A DNA stretch of 64,000 nucleotides from Christiangramia aestuarii (GCF_009735585.1 NZ_VJVW01000001.1:268947-332946), one strand, 5' to 3'. Positions 34,526 to 44,625 are shown, numbered from the stretch's first letter. The notes: generated by a model not told the origin, from the sequence alone. Numbers and translations are program-made.

Positions 34526-35689
34526 GTGAGTCATATAAGATCATTTGAAAGAAAGCCGGAGGTGTTTGAAGATTTTCAGGCAGATTTAAAGGTAGAGTCT
34601 CCGGGAAGGATCAACCTTATTGGAGAGCATACCGATTATAACAAAGGATTTGTCCTGCCTACAGCGATAAACAAAAAGATATTCCTCAGGTTTCGAAAGA
34701 ACGATACGGTGAATTTTTGTCGTATTTACAGCCAAAGCCTGGATAAAGGTTTCGAGTTCCGTCTTGACAAATTCATTACCAAAACCGGGGGTTGGGAAGA
34801 CTATTTACTGGGCGTGACCCAGGAGCTTTTACAACTAAGCGGCAGGCTGGAAGGATTTGATTGTTTTATAGAAAGTGAATTGCCCGTTGGTGCCGGGATA
34901 AGTTCTTCGGCGGCACTGGAATGTGGTTTTGCCGGTGGTTTAAATAGTCTTTTTGAGCTTAATCTTTCTGATATGCAGATCGTGAAACTATGCCAGAAAG
35001 CCGAAAATGACTTTGTAGGCTCTAACTGTGGTATCATGGACCAGTTTGCTTCGGTAATGTCCAGAAAGGACCACGTGATAAAAATAGACTGCCAAAGCCT
35101 TGAAACCGAATTTATCCCGGCAAGTTTCAAAAACTGCAAGCTACTCCTGCTAAATACCAATGTGTCTCATAATTTAGCCGACAGTGACTATAATTCCAGG
35201 CGGGAGGAATGTGAAGCCGCGATCGAGATTATTCAAAGTACGAAACTAGGGATAACTTCTTTAAGAGACCTGACCTTTGAAGCTCTCGAAAATTATAAGG
35301 AACAGCTTAGCCCGAAGATGTACGATCGCTGCCTGTATGTTCTAAAGGAAAATGGACGTGTCCTGGCAGCAGCAAATGCCCTTAAGTCTGGTAACCTGCA
35401 AACTTTCGGGAAATTAATGTACGCCTCTCACGAGGGCCTTCAGCACCATTACCAGGTTAGCTGCAAGGAACTGGACTTCCTGGTAGATTTTTCCAGGGAC
35501 AGGGAATACATTTTAGGCTCCCGGATGATGGGCGGCGGCTTTGGAGGTTGCACCATAAACCTGATTGAAGAAGAACATATAAAAACCTATATAGAACAGG
35601 TTTCCGAGGCCTATTTCAAAAACTTCAACATAGAACTGGACGCTTTTACGGTCATGCCGGGCGAGGGAACTCAAATTTCAAAAATCTAG
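34526..35689 (+). CDS. galK: Galactokinase
   Basis: About 387 residues of GHMP kinase family. The galactokinase signature PGRINLIGEHTDYN (about 26-39 from this start) and ATP loop PVGAGISSSAALE are present. It phosphorylates alpha-galactose at C1 in the Leloir pathway. The frame extends back to a TTG at 34484, but that lies inside the palindromic operator and upstream of the -7 box; GTG at 34526, preceded by AAAAGGA, fits homologue length and is chosen. galT follows 3 bp after the stop. Confidence 0.95.
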   Translation: MSHIRSFERKPEVFEDFQADLKVESPGRINLIGEHTDYNKGFVLPTAINKKIFLRFRKNDTVNFCRIYSQSLDKGFEFRLDKFITKTGGWEDYLLGVTQELLQLSGRLEGFDCFIESELPVGAGISSSAALECGFAGGLNSLFELNLSDMQIVKLCQKAENDFVGSNCGIMDQFASVMSRKDHVIKIDCQSLETEFIPASFKNCKLLLLNTNVSHNLADSDYNSRREECEAAIEIIQSTKLGITSLRDLTFEALENYKEQLSPKMYDRCLYVLKENGRVLAAANALKSGNLQTFGKLMYASHEGLQHHYQVSCKELDFLVDFSRDREYILGSRMMGGGFGGCTINLIEEEHIKTYIEQVSEAYFKNFNIELDAFTVMPGEGTQISKI

Positions 35690-35692
35690 ATC

Positions 35693-36730
35693 ATGCAGTC
35701 TGAGATCAACAATACTCCACACAGGAGATACAACATACTTACCGGCGAATGGGTGCTGGTTTCCCCACACCGCACTAAACGACCCTGGCAGGGAAAGACC
35801 GAGGAAAAGAAGACCTTGCAGAAGCATACTTACGACCCTTCCTGTTATTTGTGCCCCGGAAATACCCGGGCCAGTGGAGAAACCAATCCAGATTACAGAC
35901 AGCCCTATTCATTTGTGAACGATTTCGCTTCCCTGCTCCCCGATTCCCCAGAGATCAATTTTGAGGAAGGTCTTCTAAAAGCTGAAACAGAACAGGGTAT
36001 CTGCAAGGTGGTATGTTTTTCTCCAGACCATTCGCTTACTCTACCCTTGATGGAAGAAAAGGATATTACCAGGGTGGTACAGATCTGGAAAAAGGAATAT
36101 CTGGAACTTGGGGAAAAGCCCAATATCAACTATGTTCAGATCTTTGAAAATAAGGGAGCCATCATGGGCTGCAGTAATCCACATCCCCACGGGCAGATAT
36201 GGTCCCAGTCCTCCATACCTACTGAGATCCTGAAAAAATCTTCAAAATTCAGGAAGCACTGGCAGGAACATAAAAGAAGTCTTTTAGGCGATTACCTTCA
36301 GCAGGAACTGGAATCAGGGGAAAGGATCCTCGACCAGAATGAACATTTTGTTAGCCTTATCCCTTTCTGGGCGGTGTGGCCCTTTGAGGCGATGATCGTA
36401 CCAAAAAGGCATATTCAGCATATCGGGCAGCTTAACGAAGACGAAGAAATCGCATTTGCCGAAATTCTGAAAAAGTTAACAATAAAGTATGATAACATTT
36501 TTGAAACCTCCTTTCCTTATTCTTCGGGTATCCATCAGGCGCCCACAGATGGAAAGGCCTATCCCGAATGGCATTTTCATATGAGCTTTTACCCTCCGCT
36601 CCTTCGTTCAGCAACAGTGAAAAAATTTATGGTAGGCTATGAAATGTTTGCAGGACCTCAGCGGGATATCACCGCAGAACAAGCTGCCAAGAGATTGAAT
36701 CAATTACCAGAGAAACATTATCTGCAATAA
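35693..36730 (+). CDS. galT: Galactose-1-phosphate uridylyltransferase
   Basis: A 345-residue GalT of family length. The nucleophile His lies in NPHPHGQIW (about 161-169), with zinc-site Cys residues in CYLCPGN (about 51-57). It exchanges UMP between UDP-glucose and galactose 1-phosphate. It is 3 bp after galK in the same operon and ends 8 bp before a bidirectional terminator. galE is not in the window. Confidence 0.96.
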   Translation: MQSEINNTPHRRYNILTGEWVLVSPHRTKRPWQGKTEEKKTLQKHTYDPSCYLCPGNTRASGETNPDYRQPYSFVNDFASLLPDSPEINFEEGLLKAETEQGICKVVCFSPDHSLTLPLMEEKDITRVVQIWKKEYLELGEKPNINYVQIFENKGAIMGCSNPHPHGQIWSQSSIPTEILKKSSKFRKHWQEHKRSLLGDYLQQELESGERILDQNEHFVSLIPFWAVWPFEAMIVPKRHIQHIGQLNEDEEIAFAEILKKLTIKYDNIFETSFPYSSGIHQAPTDGKAYPEWHFHMSFYPPLLRSATVKKFMVGYEMFAGPQRDITAEQAAKRLNQLPEKHYLQ

Positions 36731-36738
36731 GTTGAAAT

Positions 36739-36772
36739 AAAAAATCCGCTCCTAAAAAGAAGCGGATTTTTT
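36739..36772. terminator. Bidirectional terminator between galT and the symporter gene
   Basis: Stem AAAATCCGCT / AGCGGATTTT with A- and T-runs on both sides, located between two convergent stop codons (36730 and 36792). Confidence 0.92.
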
Positions 36773-36791
36773 AATCCTTTAGTTTTTGTGC

Positions 36792-38381
36792 TTACTGAGC
36801 GAAGTACACGTATACAAAGATCACCAGTGCGCAGATCCCAATCCCTACAGGAACTACATATTTCCACGGGCTGATATCTACCTGCTTGGTATGCTGCAGC
36901 ACGAAATCTTCTTTTCTTGGTTTCACCCTACCAATGATCCACATGATCGCGATATTCATCACGAACAGGATAGCCATCACGTGCAGGTAATGAGGCAAAG
37001 CATCTTCACCCACCACGAAATATTTCAATCCAAGGTATACCAGGTAAAGGCCAACCCCACTAAAAAGCGCAACTTTTGCCGCAATAGCCGGGATCTTCTT
37101 GGATAGGTAACCCACTACGACGATGGTTAAAATTGGAATACTGTAACATCCGTTCACTTCCTGTAGGTAACCGAACAGTCCCTGTGGAGCATTCGCGATC
37201 AATGGTGCGATGAACATGGAGGCGATCGCGATAAAGATACCGAAACGCTTTCCTTTCTTCACCACTTCCTTTTCTGAAGCTTCAGGATTAAAATGATGCT
37301 TATAGATGTCTATTCCGAATAGGGTCACCGAAGAGTTCAGCGCAGAGTTAAAGGAGCTTAAGATCGCCCCGAAAAGCACTGCGGCAAAAAATCCAACCAG
37401 CACCGGTGGTAATACCTCGTTCACAAGCGCCGGGTAAGCCTGGTCTGCGTTGTCAAGGTTCCCCTGGAACATATGCCAGGCAATGATCCCCGGAAGGACC
37501 ACGATAATTGGACCTAATATTTTGATAAAAGCCGCCAGCATCAAACCTTTCTGACCTTCTTTCAGGTTCTTGGCAGCAAGAGCTCTCTGAATGATCGCCT
37601 GGTTGGTTCCCCAGTAGAATAACTGTACTAGCATCATCCCGGTAAATATTGTTGAAAATGGAACCGAAGCATCGGGTCCACCAATAGAGTCGAATTTCCC
37701 TGGATTAGAGTCTACCAGAGTGGTAAGCCCAGCGAATACGTCCCCATCTCCTATGGCCATTAATCCGAATACAGGGATCATTAATCCTCCTATCAGTAAG
37801 CCGATAGCGTTGATGGTATCTGAAACCGCAACCGCTTTTAATCCTCCAAAAATAGCGTATATAGAGCCTATGATACCTATTCCCCATACGCAGATCCATA
37901 GTGCCGCGGTATCGCTAACCCCCAGCATGCCGGGAACGTCGAACATAGTACTAATCGCCAAACTTCCTGAGTATAGAACGATAGGTAAAAAGATGACCAT
38001 ATATCCTGATAGAAATAGGCCTGAAACTATAGATTTAGTGGTACGGTCGAAACGGGTTTGTAAGAATTGAGGAACTGTGGTAAGTCCTCCTTTCAGGTAA
38101 CGCGGAAGCAAAAACAAAGCGGTCACTACGATCGCCAGTGCCGCCAAAGTTTCCCAGGCCATTACCAGGATTCCTTCACTATAGGCCGAACCGTTCAAAC
38201 CAACGATCTGCTCGGTAGATAAGTTCGTTAGCAAGACCGATCCCGCGATCACTCCTGCGGTCAAACTCCTACCCCCTAAAAAGTAGCCATCACTGGTCGT
38301 TTCATCGGTGGATCTGGTTGCAAAATAGGCAATTATGGCAACGAGGGCGGTAAACCCTACGAAGGATAGAATTCCAATCAT
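36792..38381 (-). CDS. Sodium/sugar symporter (SSS family, SGLT-like)
   Basis: A 529-residue protein with about 14 membrane helices. It has the SSS features of the SGLT branch, for example GGRSLTAGVIAGSVLLTNLSTEQIVGLNG (cited as LLTNLSTEQIVGLNG) and the GGLKAVAVSDTI sodium-site segment on helix 5. It is the closest kind to the structurally known Vibrio galactose symporter vSGLT. Galactose or glucose with Na+ is the likely cargo, in keeping with galM upstream (36-bp gap) and the convergent galKT genes. Confidence 0.92.
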   Translation of the reverse strand: MIGILSFVGFTALVAIIAYFATRSTDETTSDGYFLGGRSLTAGVIAGSVLLTNLSTEQIVGLNGSAYSEGILVMAWETLAALAIVVTALFLLPRYLKGGLTTVPQFLQTRFDRTTKSIVSGLFLSGYMVIFLPIVLYSGSLAISTMFDVPGMLGVSDTAALWICVWGIGIIGSIYAIFGGLKAVAVSDTINAIGLLIGGLMIPVFGLMAIGDGDVFAGLTTLVDSNPGKFDSIGGPDASVPFSTIFTGMMLVQLFYWGTNQAIIQRALAAKNLKEGQKGLMLAAFIKILGPIIVVLPGIIAWHMFQGNLDNADQAYPALVNEVLPPVLVGFFAAVLFGAILSSFNSALNSSVTLFGIDIYKHHFNPEASEKEVVKKGKRFGIFIAIASMFIAPLIANAPQGLFGYLQEVNGCYSIPILTIVVVGYLSKKIPAIAAKVALFSGVGLYLVYLGLKYFVVGEDALPHYLHVMAILFVMNIAIMWIIGRVKPRKEDFVLQHTKQVDISPWKYVVPVGIGICALVIFVYVYFAQ

Positions 38382-38417
38382 AATCTTTTCTTAAATTTTC
38401 GGTTAAATATAGAATTA

Positions 38418-39416
38418 TTATTTTACAGAAAAAGCAAATTGGATGTTGTTTTCGTACAATTCACCGGGCTTTAGCAAACTCGAAGGGAAATTCCTGAAAT
38501 TGGGAGCATCAGGATAATTCTGGGCTTCGATGGCCACGGCGGGATATTTTTTATCCATTTCGCTCAAATAGGTCCAGTCTCCGGGTAGTTTTTCCGGTGA
38601 GAAGACTACCAGTACCGGCTGGTTGCTGCTCACTTTCATCTTTATACCGCTAAGAGGTGCAAATAGTTGTGCCTGCACCTCGTTTTCCATGACATCGGTC
38701 ACAAAAACATCATCCAGTTCCCGGTTGCCCAGCAACTTGTTCTCGCTGTAATCTTTCTGGTGCTTTTTCAGTTTTATAAGGTTGCCCGTAGGCAGCTTAT
38801 TTTCATCGAGTTCGAGGATCTTCGAGGCGTTGATCTGTAGAAAATGATCGCTTATGCTACCCGAGCCGTTCAAATTGAAATAAGCATGATTGGTAATGTT
38901 CACGATGGTTTCCCGGTCTGTTTTCGCCGAATAAGAGATCTTTATCTCGTTCTCTTCGGTAAGCTGGAACCTGGCCTTCACCTGGAGGCTTCCCGGGTAT
39001 CCCTCTTCCATATGTTCACTGGTATAAGCCAGGACCACATAGGGATTCTCACCCTCGTGTACCTTTTCCACCTCCCAAAGCTTATACTGGAAGCCGTATT
39101 CCCCTCCATGCAGATGAACCCCTTCCTGATTCTCGAACAACTGAAACTCTTCCTCTTCTATGCTGAATTGAGCCTGGGAGATCCTTCCCGCAAAACGGCC
39201 GATACTGGCACCAAAACAAAGATTTTTATCTCTATACTCCGGGCTCAGGTAAACTTCAGGATCATTAGGCCCTACAATCAGATTCAACAGGTCGCCATAC
39301 TTGTCGCGCATTTTAAAGCTGAAGATGCTGGCGCCAAAATTCAGGATCTGCAGCCTGCTTTTTTGAGAATTCACTAGGTCAATGACCTTCAGGTTCGATT
39401 TTTTGAGTTCGTTCAA
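38418..39416 (-). CDS. galM: Aldose 1-epimerase (mutarotase)
   Basis: A 332-residue GalM-type protein. The conserved blocks are FGASIGRFAGRI (about 65-76), NQEGVHLHGGEYGFQ, the catalytic-His segment NITNHAYFNLNG, DDVF, and the catalytic-Glu segment VAIEAQNYPDAPN. It interconverts alpha and beta anomers of galactose or glucose, feeding galactokinase. There is no signal peptide. It lies 1 bp past the stop of the DUF885 gene and 36 bp before the symporter gene, in one minus-strand operon. Confidence 0.94.
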   Translation of the reverse strand: MNELKKSNLKVIDLVNSQKSRLQILNFGASIFSFKMRDKYGDLLNLIVGPNDPEVYLSPEYRDKNLCFGASIGRFAGRISQAQFSIEEEEFQLFENQEGVHLHGGEYGFQYKLWEVEKVHEGENPYVVLAYTSEHMEEGYPGSLQVKARFQLTEENEIKISYSAKTDRETIVNITNHAYFNLNGSGSISDHFLQINASKILELDENKLPTGNLIKLKKHQKDYSENKLLGNRELDDVFVTDVMENEVQAQLFAPLSGIKMKVSSNQPVLVVFSPEKLPGDWTYLSEMDKKYPAVAIEAQNYPDAPNFRNFPSSLLKPGELYENNIQFAFSVK

Positions 39417-39417
39417 T

Positions 39418-41241
39418 TTAGATCTTTTTCGATTTTATCCAGGAGTCAACTTTTGCTTCCAGGATTGTTAGCGGTAAGGCACCATCTGTAAGTACAACAT
39501 CATGAAAATCCCTGATATCAAATTTGTCGCCTAATTGTTTCTTCGCCTTTTCCCGCAGTTCCAGGATCTTGTTCATCCCGATCTTGTAGGCCGTGGCCTG
39601 CCCCGGCATCACGATATGCCTTTCAACCATTTTCACGCAGGCACTTTCGGCCGCGGGGGTATTTTGTTTGTAATAATCTATTCCCTGCTGCCGCGTCCAC
39701 TTTTTGGCATGTATACCGGTATCTACAACAAGTCGGCAGGATCTCCAGAGTTCCATGGCCAGTCTACCAAAATCTGAATAAGGATCTTTATAAAAACCTA
39801 TTTCCTTAGGGATGTATTCACTGTAAAGCCCCCAGCCTTCAACATAAGCCGTAAAGAAACTGAATTTCCTGAATTCGGGAATGCTATCCAGTTCCTGGGC
39901 AATGGCGATCTGCATGTGGTGGCCAGGAATACCTTCGTGGTAAGCCAGGGCTTCCATCTCGTATTTAGGCATGGCCGCCATATCGTAAAGGTTCGCATAG
40001 TAAGTTCCTGGCCTGGATCCATCCAGGGCCGGTTGCTGATAAAATGCTTTCCCGGCGCTTTTCTCACGGAAAGGCTCTACTGCCTTTACCACGATATCGG
40101 CTTCAGGCATGGTGTTAAATAGTTCAGGCAGCATCTCCTTCATATTGTTAATAATGCTTTTAGCCTCTTTTAAGTAAGCCGCCTTTCCTTCTTCTGTATT
40201 TTCATAATAGAAGCGCTCATCGGTCTTCATGAACTGGAAAAAATCTTCCAGGGAGCCTTCAAAGCCAACTTCTTCCATGATCTTTTCCATCTCGCCGTGT
40301 ATCCTTGCCACCTCGCTGAGCCCGATCTCATGGATCTCATCTGCCGTAAGATTGGTAGTGGTCACTCTCTGCAGGGCATTGTTATAGAACTCTTCCCCTT
40401 TTGGAAACTTCCACACCCCGGCTTCTTCGGTCGCCCTTTGCTGCTGATTTTCCAGAAAATCGATCAGTTTTTCGTAGGCTGGCTTCACATTATCAACCAG
40501 TGCGGTCTCTGCTTCATCAATAAGAGCCGTTTTATCTTCTTCTGAGATCTCTAGTTCATCGATTTTGGAGCTGAAATCTTCCATCAGCGTACTGGCTTCA
40601 GAGGATTTTGTGAATGGTCGTCCCTTAATAAGATTACGGGAAGCATCCAGGGTTCTGTCATGCACGAATTTAGGAGGAATAATGCCATTCTGCTCTCTTA
40701 GCTGAAGCTGTTCAATAATGTCGTCCATCACTTTTCCCAATCCAACCAGTCTTTGAATATAGGCCTTGGCATCTGGCACAGAGTCTATCCTGTGCATATT
40801 GATCAGGAAAGCAGGCAGCTCTGCATGCAAGCCGTGCATCTGCTCTATTGGATAATTATAAAAACGATATTTATAATCATCGATCTCATTCTGAACCTGT
40901 CTTTTATAGAGGGCATAACTCAGTTTGGTCTCTTCATCCAGGGCCGCCGTATCCACCTTTTCCAGGTAGTCCATACGCTGTTTGGCCTGCTCCAGGTCTT
41001 CAGTATATTTCAAATTAGAATAATCGTCCCATTTGCCGTAATCGGTCTTCATCCCCCTGCGGGTCTGGGTTTCGGGAGATTCTTCTATCTCCTTCTGATA
41101 TTCCTTGGCGAAATACTGGTTTAGCTCTGCCGAAGCTTTTTCGATATCGGCTTCAGAATAAGCCTCAGCGCTTTTATCCTGGCCGCAGGAGATGATCAAA
41201 AATCCCAGCAGGAGTGGGATGATATATAGCTTAATTTTCAT
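39418..41241 (-). CDS. DUF885 family lipoprotein, probable metallopeptidase
   Basis: A 607-residue lipoprotein (MKIKLYIIPLLLGFLIISC, then GQDKS). DUF885 proteins are gluzincin-like peptidases with the metal-binding motif HEGIPGHH, seen here in LAYHEGIPGHHMQIA (about 428-442), plus a downstream Glu in YVEGWGLYSE. It should cleave peptides outside the cytoplasm. It overlaps the upstream CocE-type hydrolase gene by 11 bp and abuts galM, so peptidase and sugar genes share a transcript. Confidence 0.88.
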   Translation of the reverse strand: MKIKLYIIPLLLGFLIISCGQDKSAEAYSEADIEKASAELNQYFAKEYQKEIEESPETQTRRGMKTDYGKWDDYSNLKYTEDLEQAKQRMDYLEKVDTAALDEETKLSYALYKRQVQNEIDDYKYRFYNYPIEQMHGLHAELPAFLINMHRIDSVPDAKAYIQRLVGLGKVMDDIIEQLQLREQNGIIPPKFVHDRTLDASRNLIKGRPFTKSSEASTLMEDFSSKIDELEISEEDKTALIDEAETALVDNVKPAYEKLIDFLENQQQRATEEAGVWKFPKGEEFYNNALQRVTTTNLTADEIHEIGLSEVARIHGEMEKIMEEVGFEGSLEDFFQFMKTDERFYYENTEEGKAAYLKEAKSIINNMKEMLPELFNTMPEADIVVKAVEPFREKSAGKAFYQQPALDGSRPGTYYANLYDMAAMPKYEMEALAYHEGIPGHHMQIAIAQELDSIPEFRKFSFFTAYVEGWGLYSEYIPKEIGFYKDPYSDFGRLAMELWRSCRLVVDTGIHAKKWTRQQGIDYYKQNTPAAESACVKMVERHIVMPGQATAYKIGMNKILELREKAKKQLGDKFDIRDFHDVVLTDGALPLTILEAKVDSWIKSKKI

Positions 41242-43108
41242 AGTTCTCTTCTTCTAATACTGAAAATTTGATCGCGGAATCACCATAAACGGTGTGGGTC
41301 TGCTTCTGGAAATCCTCTTCTTCAGCTTCAAAAATATTCTCTACGAAGGTTTGTGGGTTTCTGTCTATCAAGGGAAACCAGGTGCTTTGTACCTGTATCT
41401 GCAGCTTATGTCCTTTTTTGAAGGTGTGGTTTACCCCCTGCAGTTTGATATTTACCTCGGTCTTCTTATTCGGCTCAAAAGGCTTCGGCTCTTCAAAACC
41501 ATCCCTGAACCTGCCGCGCATCACCTCGCTGCGCACCATCATATGATAATTGCTCATTTTAAGGTGAGGCATGGTTTCTTCATAATTTTCAGCATCTGGC
41601 GGATAAACATCTATCACTTTCACCACCCAGTCAGCAGCGGTTCCGGTCGTGGCCACTTTTAGCATCGCCTCGATAGGTCCGGTAATCTTCATATCTTCTT
41701 CCAGTACTTCGGTTTCAAAAACCAGTACGTCTGGCCTTCTGGCAGCAAAACGCTGGTCCCCGGTCATATACTCCCGCGGAGTGAAGACCATCTTGATCTC
41801 ATCATTATAAGAAACCGGCTTTTCAGGATCACTTACAAAAGTGGATTCCTGCTTTGTAGGTTGCTCGGTAAAACTTTGGTCTCCTCCCAGGTAAAGGGTT
41901 TTTGGAGAAGTATTCTTCGGAGGCCATTCGGTATAGTCGTTCCATTGTCTTAAGCCGGTATCGTAGATATGGGCCTCGGCCAGGTCTATATTATCCGGAG
42001 TTTCGTTCTTCAGAAAATGATTGAAGAATTCTGTCTCGTAATCTCTTTGGAAATGTGTGGAAATACTATCTCCAAAATAAACATTTCCTACCGACTGTCT
42101 TCCCGTTTCACGCGCCCAGTCGCCATGACTCCAGGGACCAAAAACGATAGAATTAAAATTATCGCTGTTCTCTTCTATATTCTTATAAATGGCAAAAGGC
42201 CCGTAAAGATCCTCGGCATCGAACAATCCGCCCACGATCATCACCGCCGGCTTGATCTTGGTATCCTTAAAATGCTGAACGATCCCACGCTTCTGCCAGA
42301 ATTCATCATAATTCGGGTGCTCCTTTAATTGCTGCCAGAATTCGTTGTCTTCCTTATAATACTGGTCTAGATTGCTCAAAGGTCCGGCGTCCATAAAGAA
42401 CTGGTACTGGTCTTCGGTTCCCAGTTTTGGAAATTCGTACCAGGCAGTATCGGTTGGTTTGTCTTTTTGGTATCCAAATACCGCGGTCGCCCTCCAGTAA
42501 CTCAAAAGATATGCTCCATTATGGTGAAAATCATCGAAGAAGAAATCCCCGATACTGGCCTGCGGAGAAGCCGCTTTTAAGGCCGGATGACCGCTTAACA
42601 AAGAATAGGTCGCGTAAAAACCGGGATAAGAAATTCCCCAAGTACCTACGTTACCATTATTATTTTCCACGTTATTTACCAGCCATTCTATGGTATCGTA
42701 AGTATCGCTGGCTTCGTCTACCTCTTTTCCTTTTTTATTGGGAATATAGGCGCGCATATTGTCATATTTTCCTTCGCTCATCCATCTTCCACGCACATCC
42801 TGGTAAACAATGATGTTTCCTTCTTTCATCAGTATCTCATTAGGACCAATTTTGGAACGGAACTGGTCTTCCCCGTAAGGCCTTGAGCTATATGGGGTTC
42901 TTTGCATTAAAATTGGATATTCCCTGGAAGTATCTTTTGGGGAGTAAATTGTGGTATGGAGTTTTACACCATCCCGCATGGGGATATCCACTTCCATTTT
43001 GGTATAGTGCTGTTTTACATCGAATTCGGTTTCAGTCTGGGCTAAGACCGGCATGCTTAAAAACAGAATAAGTACAGTAAACAAGGGGTTCTTAAAGATC
43101 TTCATCAA
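41231..43108 (-). CDS. Secreted CocE/NonD family (S15-type) hydrolase
   Basis: A 625-residue protein with an SPI signal (about 1-24). An alpha/beta-hydrolase domain carries the nucleophile Ser in GTWGISYPG (about 170) and a likely catalytic Asp in GGLFDAEDLYG, His in FGPWSHGDW; a C-terminal jelly-roll (PepX_C, about 450-620) follows. Relatives are X-prolyl dipeptidyl peptidases, cocaine esterase, alpha-amino-acid ester hydrolases and glutaryl acylases. The exact substrate is unknown. It is first in the operon with DUF885, galM and the symporter. Confidence 0.88.
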   Translation of the reverse strand: MMKIFKNPLFTVLILFLSMPVLAQTETEFDVKQHYTKMEVDIPMRDGVKLHTTIYSPKDTSREYPILMQRTPYSSRPYGEDQFRSKIGPNEILMKEGNIIVYQDVRGRWMSEGKYDNMRAYIPNKKGKEVDEASDTYDTIEWLVNNVENNNGNVGTWGISYPGFYATYSLLSGHPALKAASPQASIGDFFFDDFHHNGAYLLSYWRATAVFGYQKDKPTDTAWYEFPKLGTEDQYQFFMDAGPLSNLDQYYKEDNEFWQQLKEHPNYDEFWQKRGIVQHFKDTKIKPAVMIVGGLFDAEDLYGPFAIYKNIEENSDNFNSIVFGPWSHGDWARETGRQSVGNVYFGDSISTHFQRDYETEFFNHFLKNETPDNIDLAEAHIYDTGLRQWNDYTEWPPKNTSPKTLYLGGDQSFTEQPTKQESTFVSDPEKPVSYNDEIKMVFTPREYMTGDQRFAARRPDVLVFETEVLEEDMKITGPIEAMLKVATTGTAADWVVKVIDVYPPDAENYEETMPHLKMSNYHMMVRSEVMRGRFRDGFEEPKPFEPNKKTEVNIKLQGVNHTFKKGHKLQIQVQSTWFPLIDRNPQTFVENIFEAEEEDFQKQTHTVYGDSAIKFSVLEEENYEN

Positions 43109-43265
43109 TGATTTTTTTATTAAAGTCCCTAAAGATAGAAATTAGCATTTTAAACCTAAAGGAAATTTGATTTTTAAGCTTTATAGGAATTTTTCAAAGA
43201 TCTTTAAATTATTGAATCTCCCATAGCATTAGGATAGAACAACAAAAATTGCCGGTCGAAACCTC

Positions 43266-43296
43266 ACCCTGATCTTGTTTCAGGGTCTTTTTTTTT
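43266..43296 (+). repeat. Hairpin with T-run in the gap between tilS and the CocE operon
   Basis: ACCCTGA...TTCAGGGT (43266-43286) followed by T9 has terminator form in the plus direction, yet no plus-strand gene ends here. Its core CTGATCTTGTTTCAG is a variant of the REP-like element at 48989, so it is probably a repeat copy. The remaining 43109-43265 shows nothing else recognisable. Confidence 0.5.
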
Positions 43297-43311
43297 TGGA
43301 ATCAAAAATAC

Positions 43312-44625
43312 TTATGTGATGCAGATCTTCAGGATCCTGGAATCTGAATTTTCTACGCGGAAGCGATCATCTGCCCGGTGGTTTATGATCCAGACGATAT
43401 CCTTGCCGGAACAAAGTAGCCAGGTATGCTCCTTTTCGGGAAGGGAGAACTTCTCATCTTTAAAGAAATCGCTCAGTTTCTTTTTTCCTTTCATTCCGAA
43501 GGGATAAAAGAAGTCACCTTTTTTCCATTTCCTGATACTTAGTGGAAATTCCAGTTTATGTTCGGGTACGTAAATACAATTTTCTGATGCCTGGCCCCTT
43601 TTTTCGACTTCGCTTATATGGAAGCTTCCCATTCCCGGGATCATGACCAGCTCCTCTTCCCTGCCGATACTGTATTCCTTTCCTACCGAATTCTCATTAT
43701 GTTCGGTGAGCAATAATTTTTTACGGTCCTTGATCAGCCGATGAGTATCTGACAATACCATTTTACCAGTCTGGGCATCCAGAAGATCATAGACATCATT
43801 CCATTCAGTAAACCCAAAGGTTTTAAGAAGCTGATACAGGATCTGTTTTTGATTCGGAACCTTTTTAAGAAACTCAATATCTATAGCATAACCATATTTA
43901 TCTTTCTGTACCAGTTTTGGATATAAAAGGCTGATATAATCCTCTACCAGGTCCATGCTCTCCTGCAAATGTGCCTGAGTACGGGCAAAGCTATCCAGCA
44001 GGTTCGGGTTTAGTTCTTCCATCACAGGAACGATCTGCTGCCTAATTTTGTTCCGCATATATTTATCTGAAGTATTGCTGCTGTCTTCCCGCCATTTATA
44101 ATTGCGTTTTCTGGCAAATGCTTCGATCTCCTTCCTGGTAAAACCAAGCAGTGGCCTTACGATCTCGTTCTTGTTATTCTTGATCCCGGCAAGGCCTTCC
44201 GGCCCGGTTCCGCGGATAAGATTGATTAGAAAAGTCTCCAGGTTGTCATTGGCATGATGGGCGGTAAGCGTATAATCGAAATGCACAGAACTGCTAAGCT
44301 CAGCAAACCACTCGTATCTTAGCTCCCTGGCAGCCATCTGAACGGAAACCCCGTTATTTTCAGCATAATTAAGGGTATCAAAACTTTCGGTATAGACCTC
44401 AACCTCTAAAGAATCGGCCAGGTCTACTACGAATTTTTCGTCCCCGTCGCTTTCATCCCCACGCAGGTTGAAATTGCAATGGGCAATGGAAAAATCAAGT
44501 TTCGCCAGGTGACATAAATGTGCCAATACTACACTGTCTACTCCCCCGCTAACGGCCAGCAGCAACTTACCTCCGCATAAATAGGGATAGTCTTTTCTAA
44601 CGAGATTCTTGAAGGCCTTTTCCAT
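43312..44625 (-). CDS. tilS: tRNA(Ile)-lysidine synthase
   Basis: About 437 residues. The PP-loop LAVSGGVDSVVLAHL (about 24-38) binds ATP, followed by the HCNFNLRG and TAHHANDNLET motifs of TilS and a C-terminal TilS_C domain. It makes lysidine at the anticodon wobble position of tRNA-Ile(CAU), an essential step for AUA decoding. The frame extends to 44676, but ATG at 44625 (MEKAFKNLV) is the usual start. It is third in an operon with the FMN reductase and pabB genes. Confidence 0.93.
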   Translation of the reverse strand: MEKAFKNLVRKDYPYLCGGKLLLAVSGGVDSVVLAHLCHLAKLDFSIAHCNFNLRGDESDGDEKFVVDLADSLEVEVYTESFDTLNYAENNGVSVQMAARELRYEWFAELSSSVHFDYTLTAHHANDNLETFLINLIRGTGPEGLAGIKNNKNEIVRPLLGFTRKEIEAFARKRNYKWREDSSNTSDKYMRNKIRQQIVPVMEELNPNLLDSFARTQAHLQESMDLVEDYISLLYPKLVQKDKYGYAIDIEFLKKVPNQKQILYQLLKTFGFTEWNDVYDLLDAQTGKMVLSDTHRLIKDRKKLLLTEHNENSVGKEYSIGREEELVMIPGMGSFHISEVEKRGQASENCIYVPEHKLEFPLSIRKWKKGDFFYPFGMKGKKKLSDFFKDEKFSLPEKEHTWLLCSGKDIVWIINHRADDRFRVENSDSRILKICIT

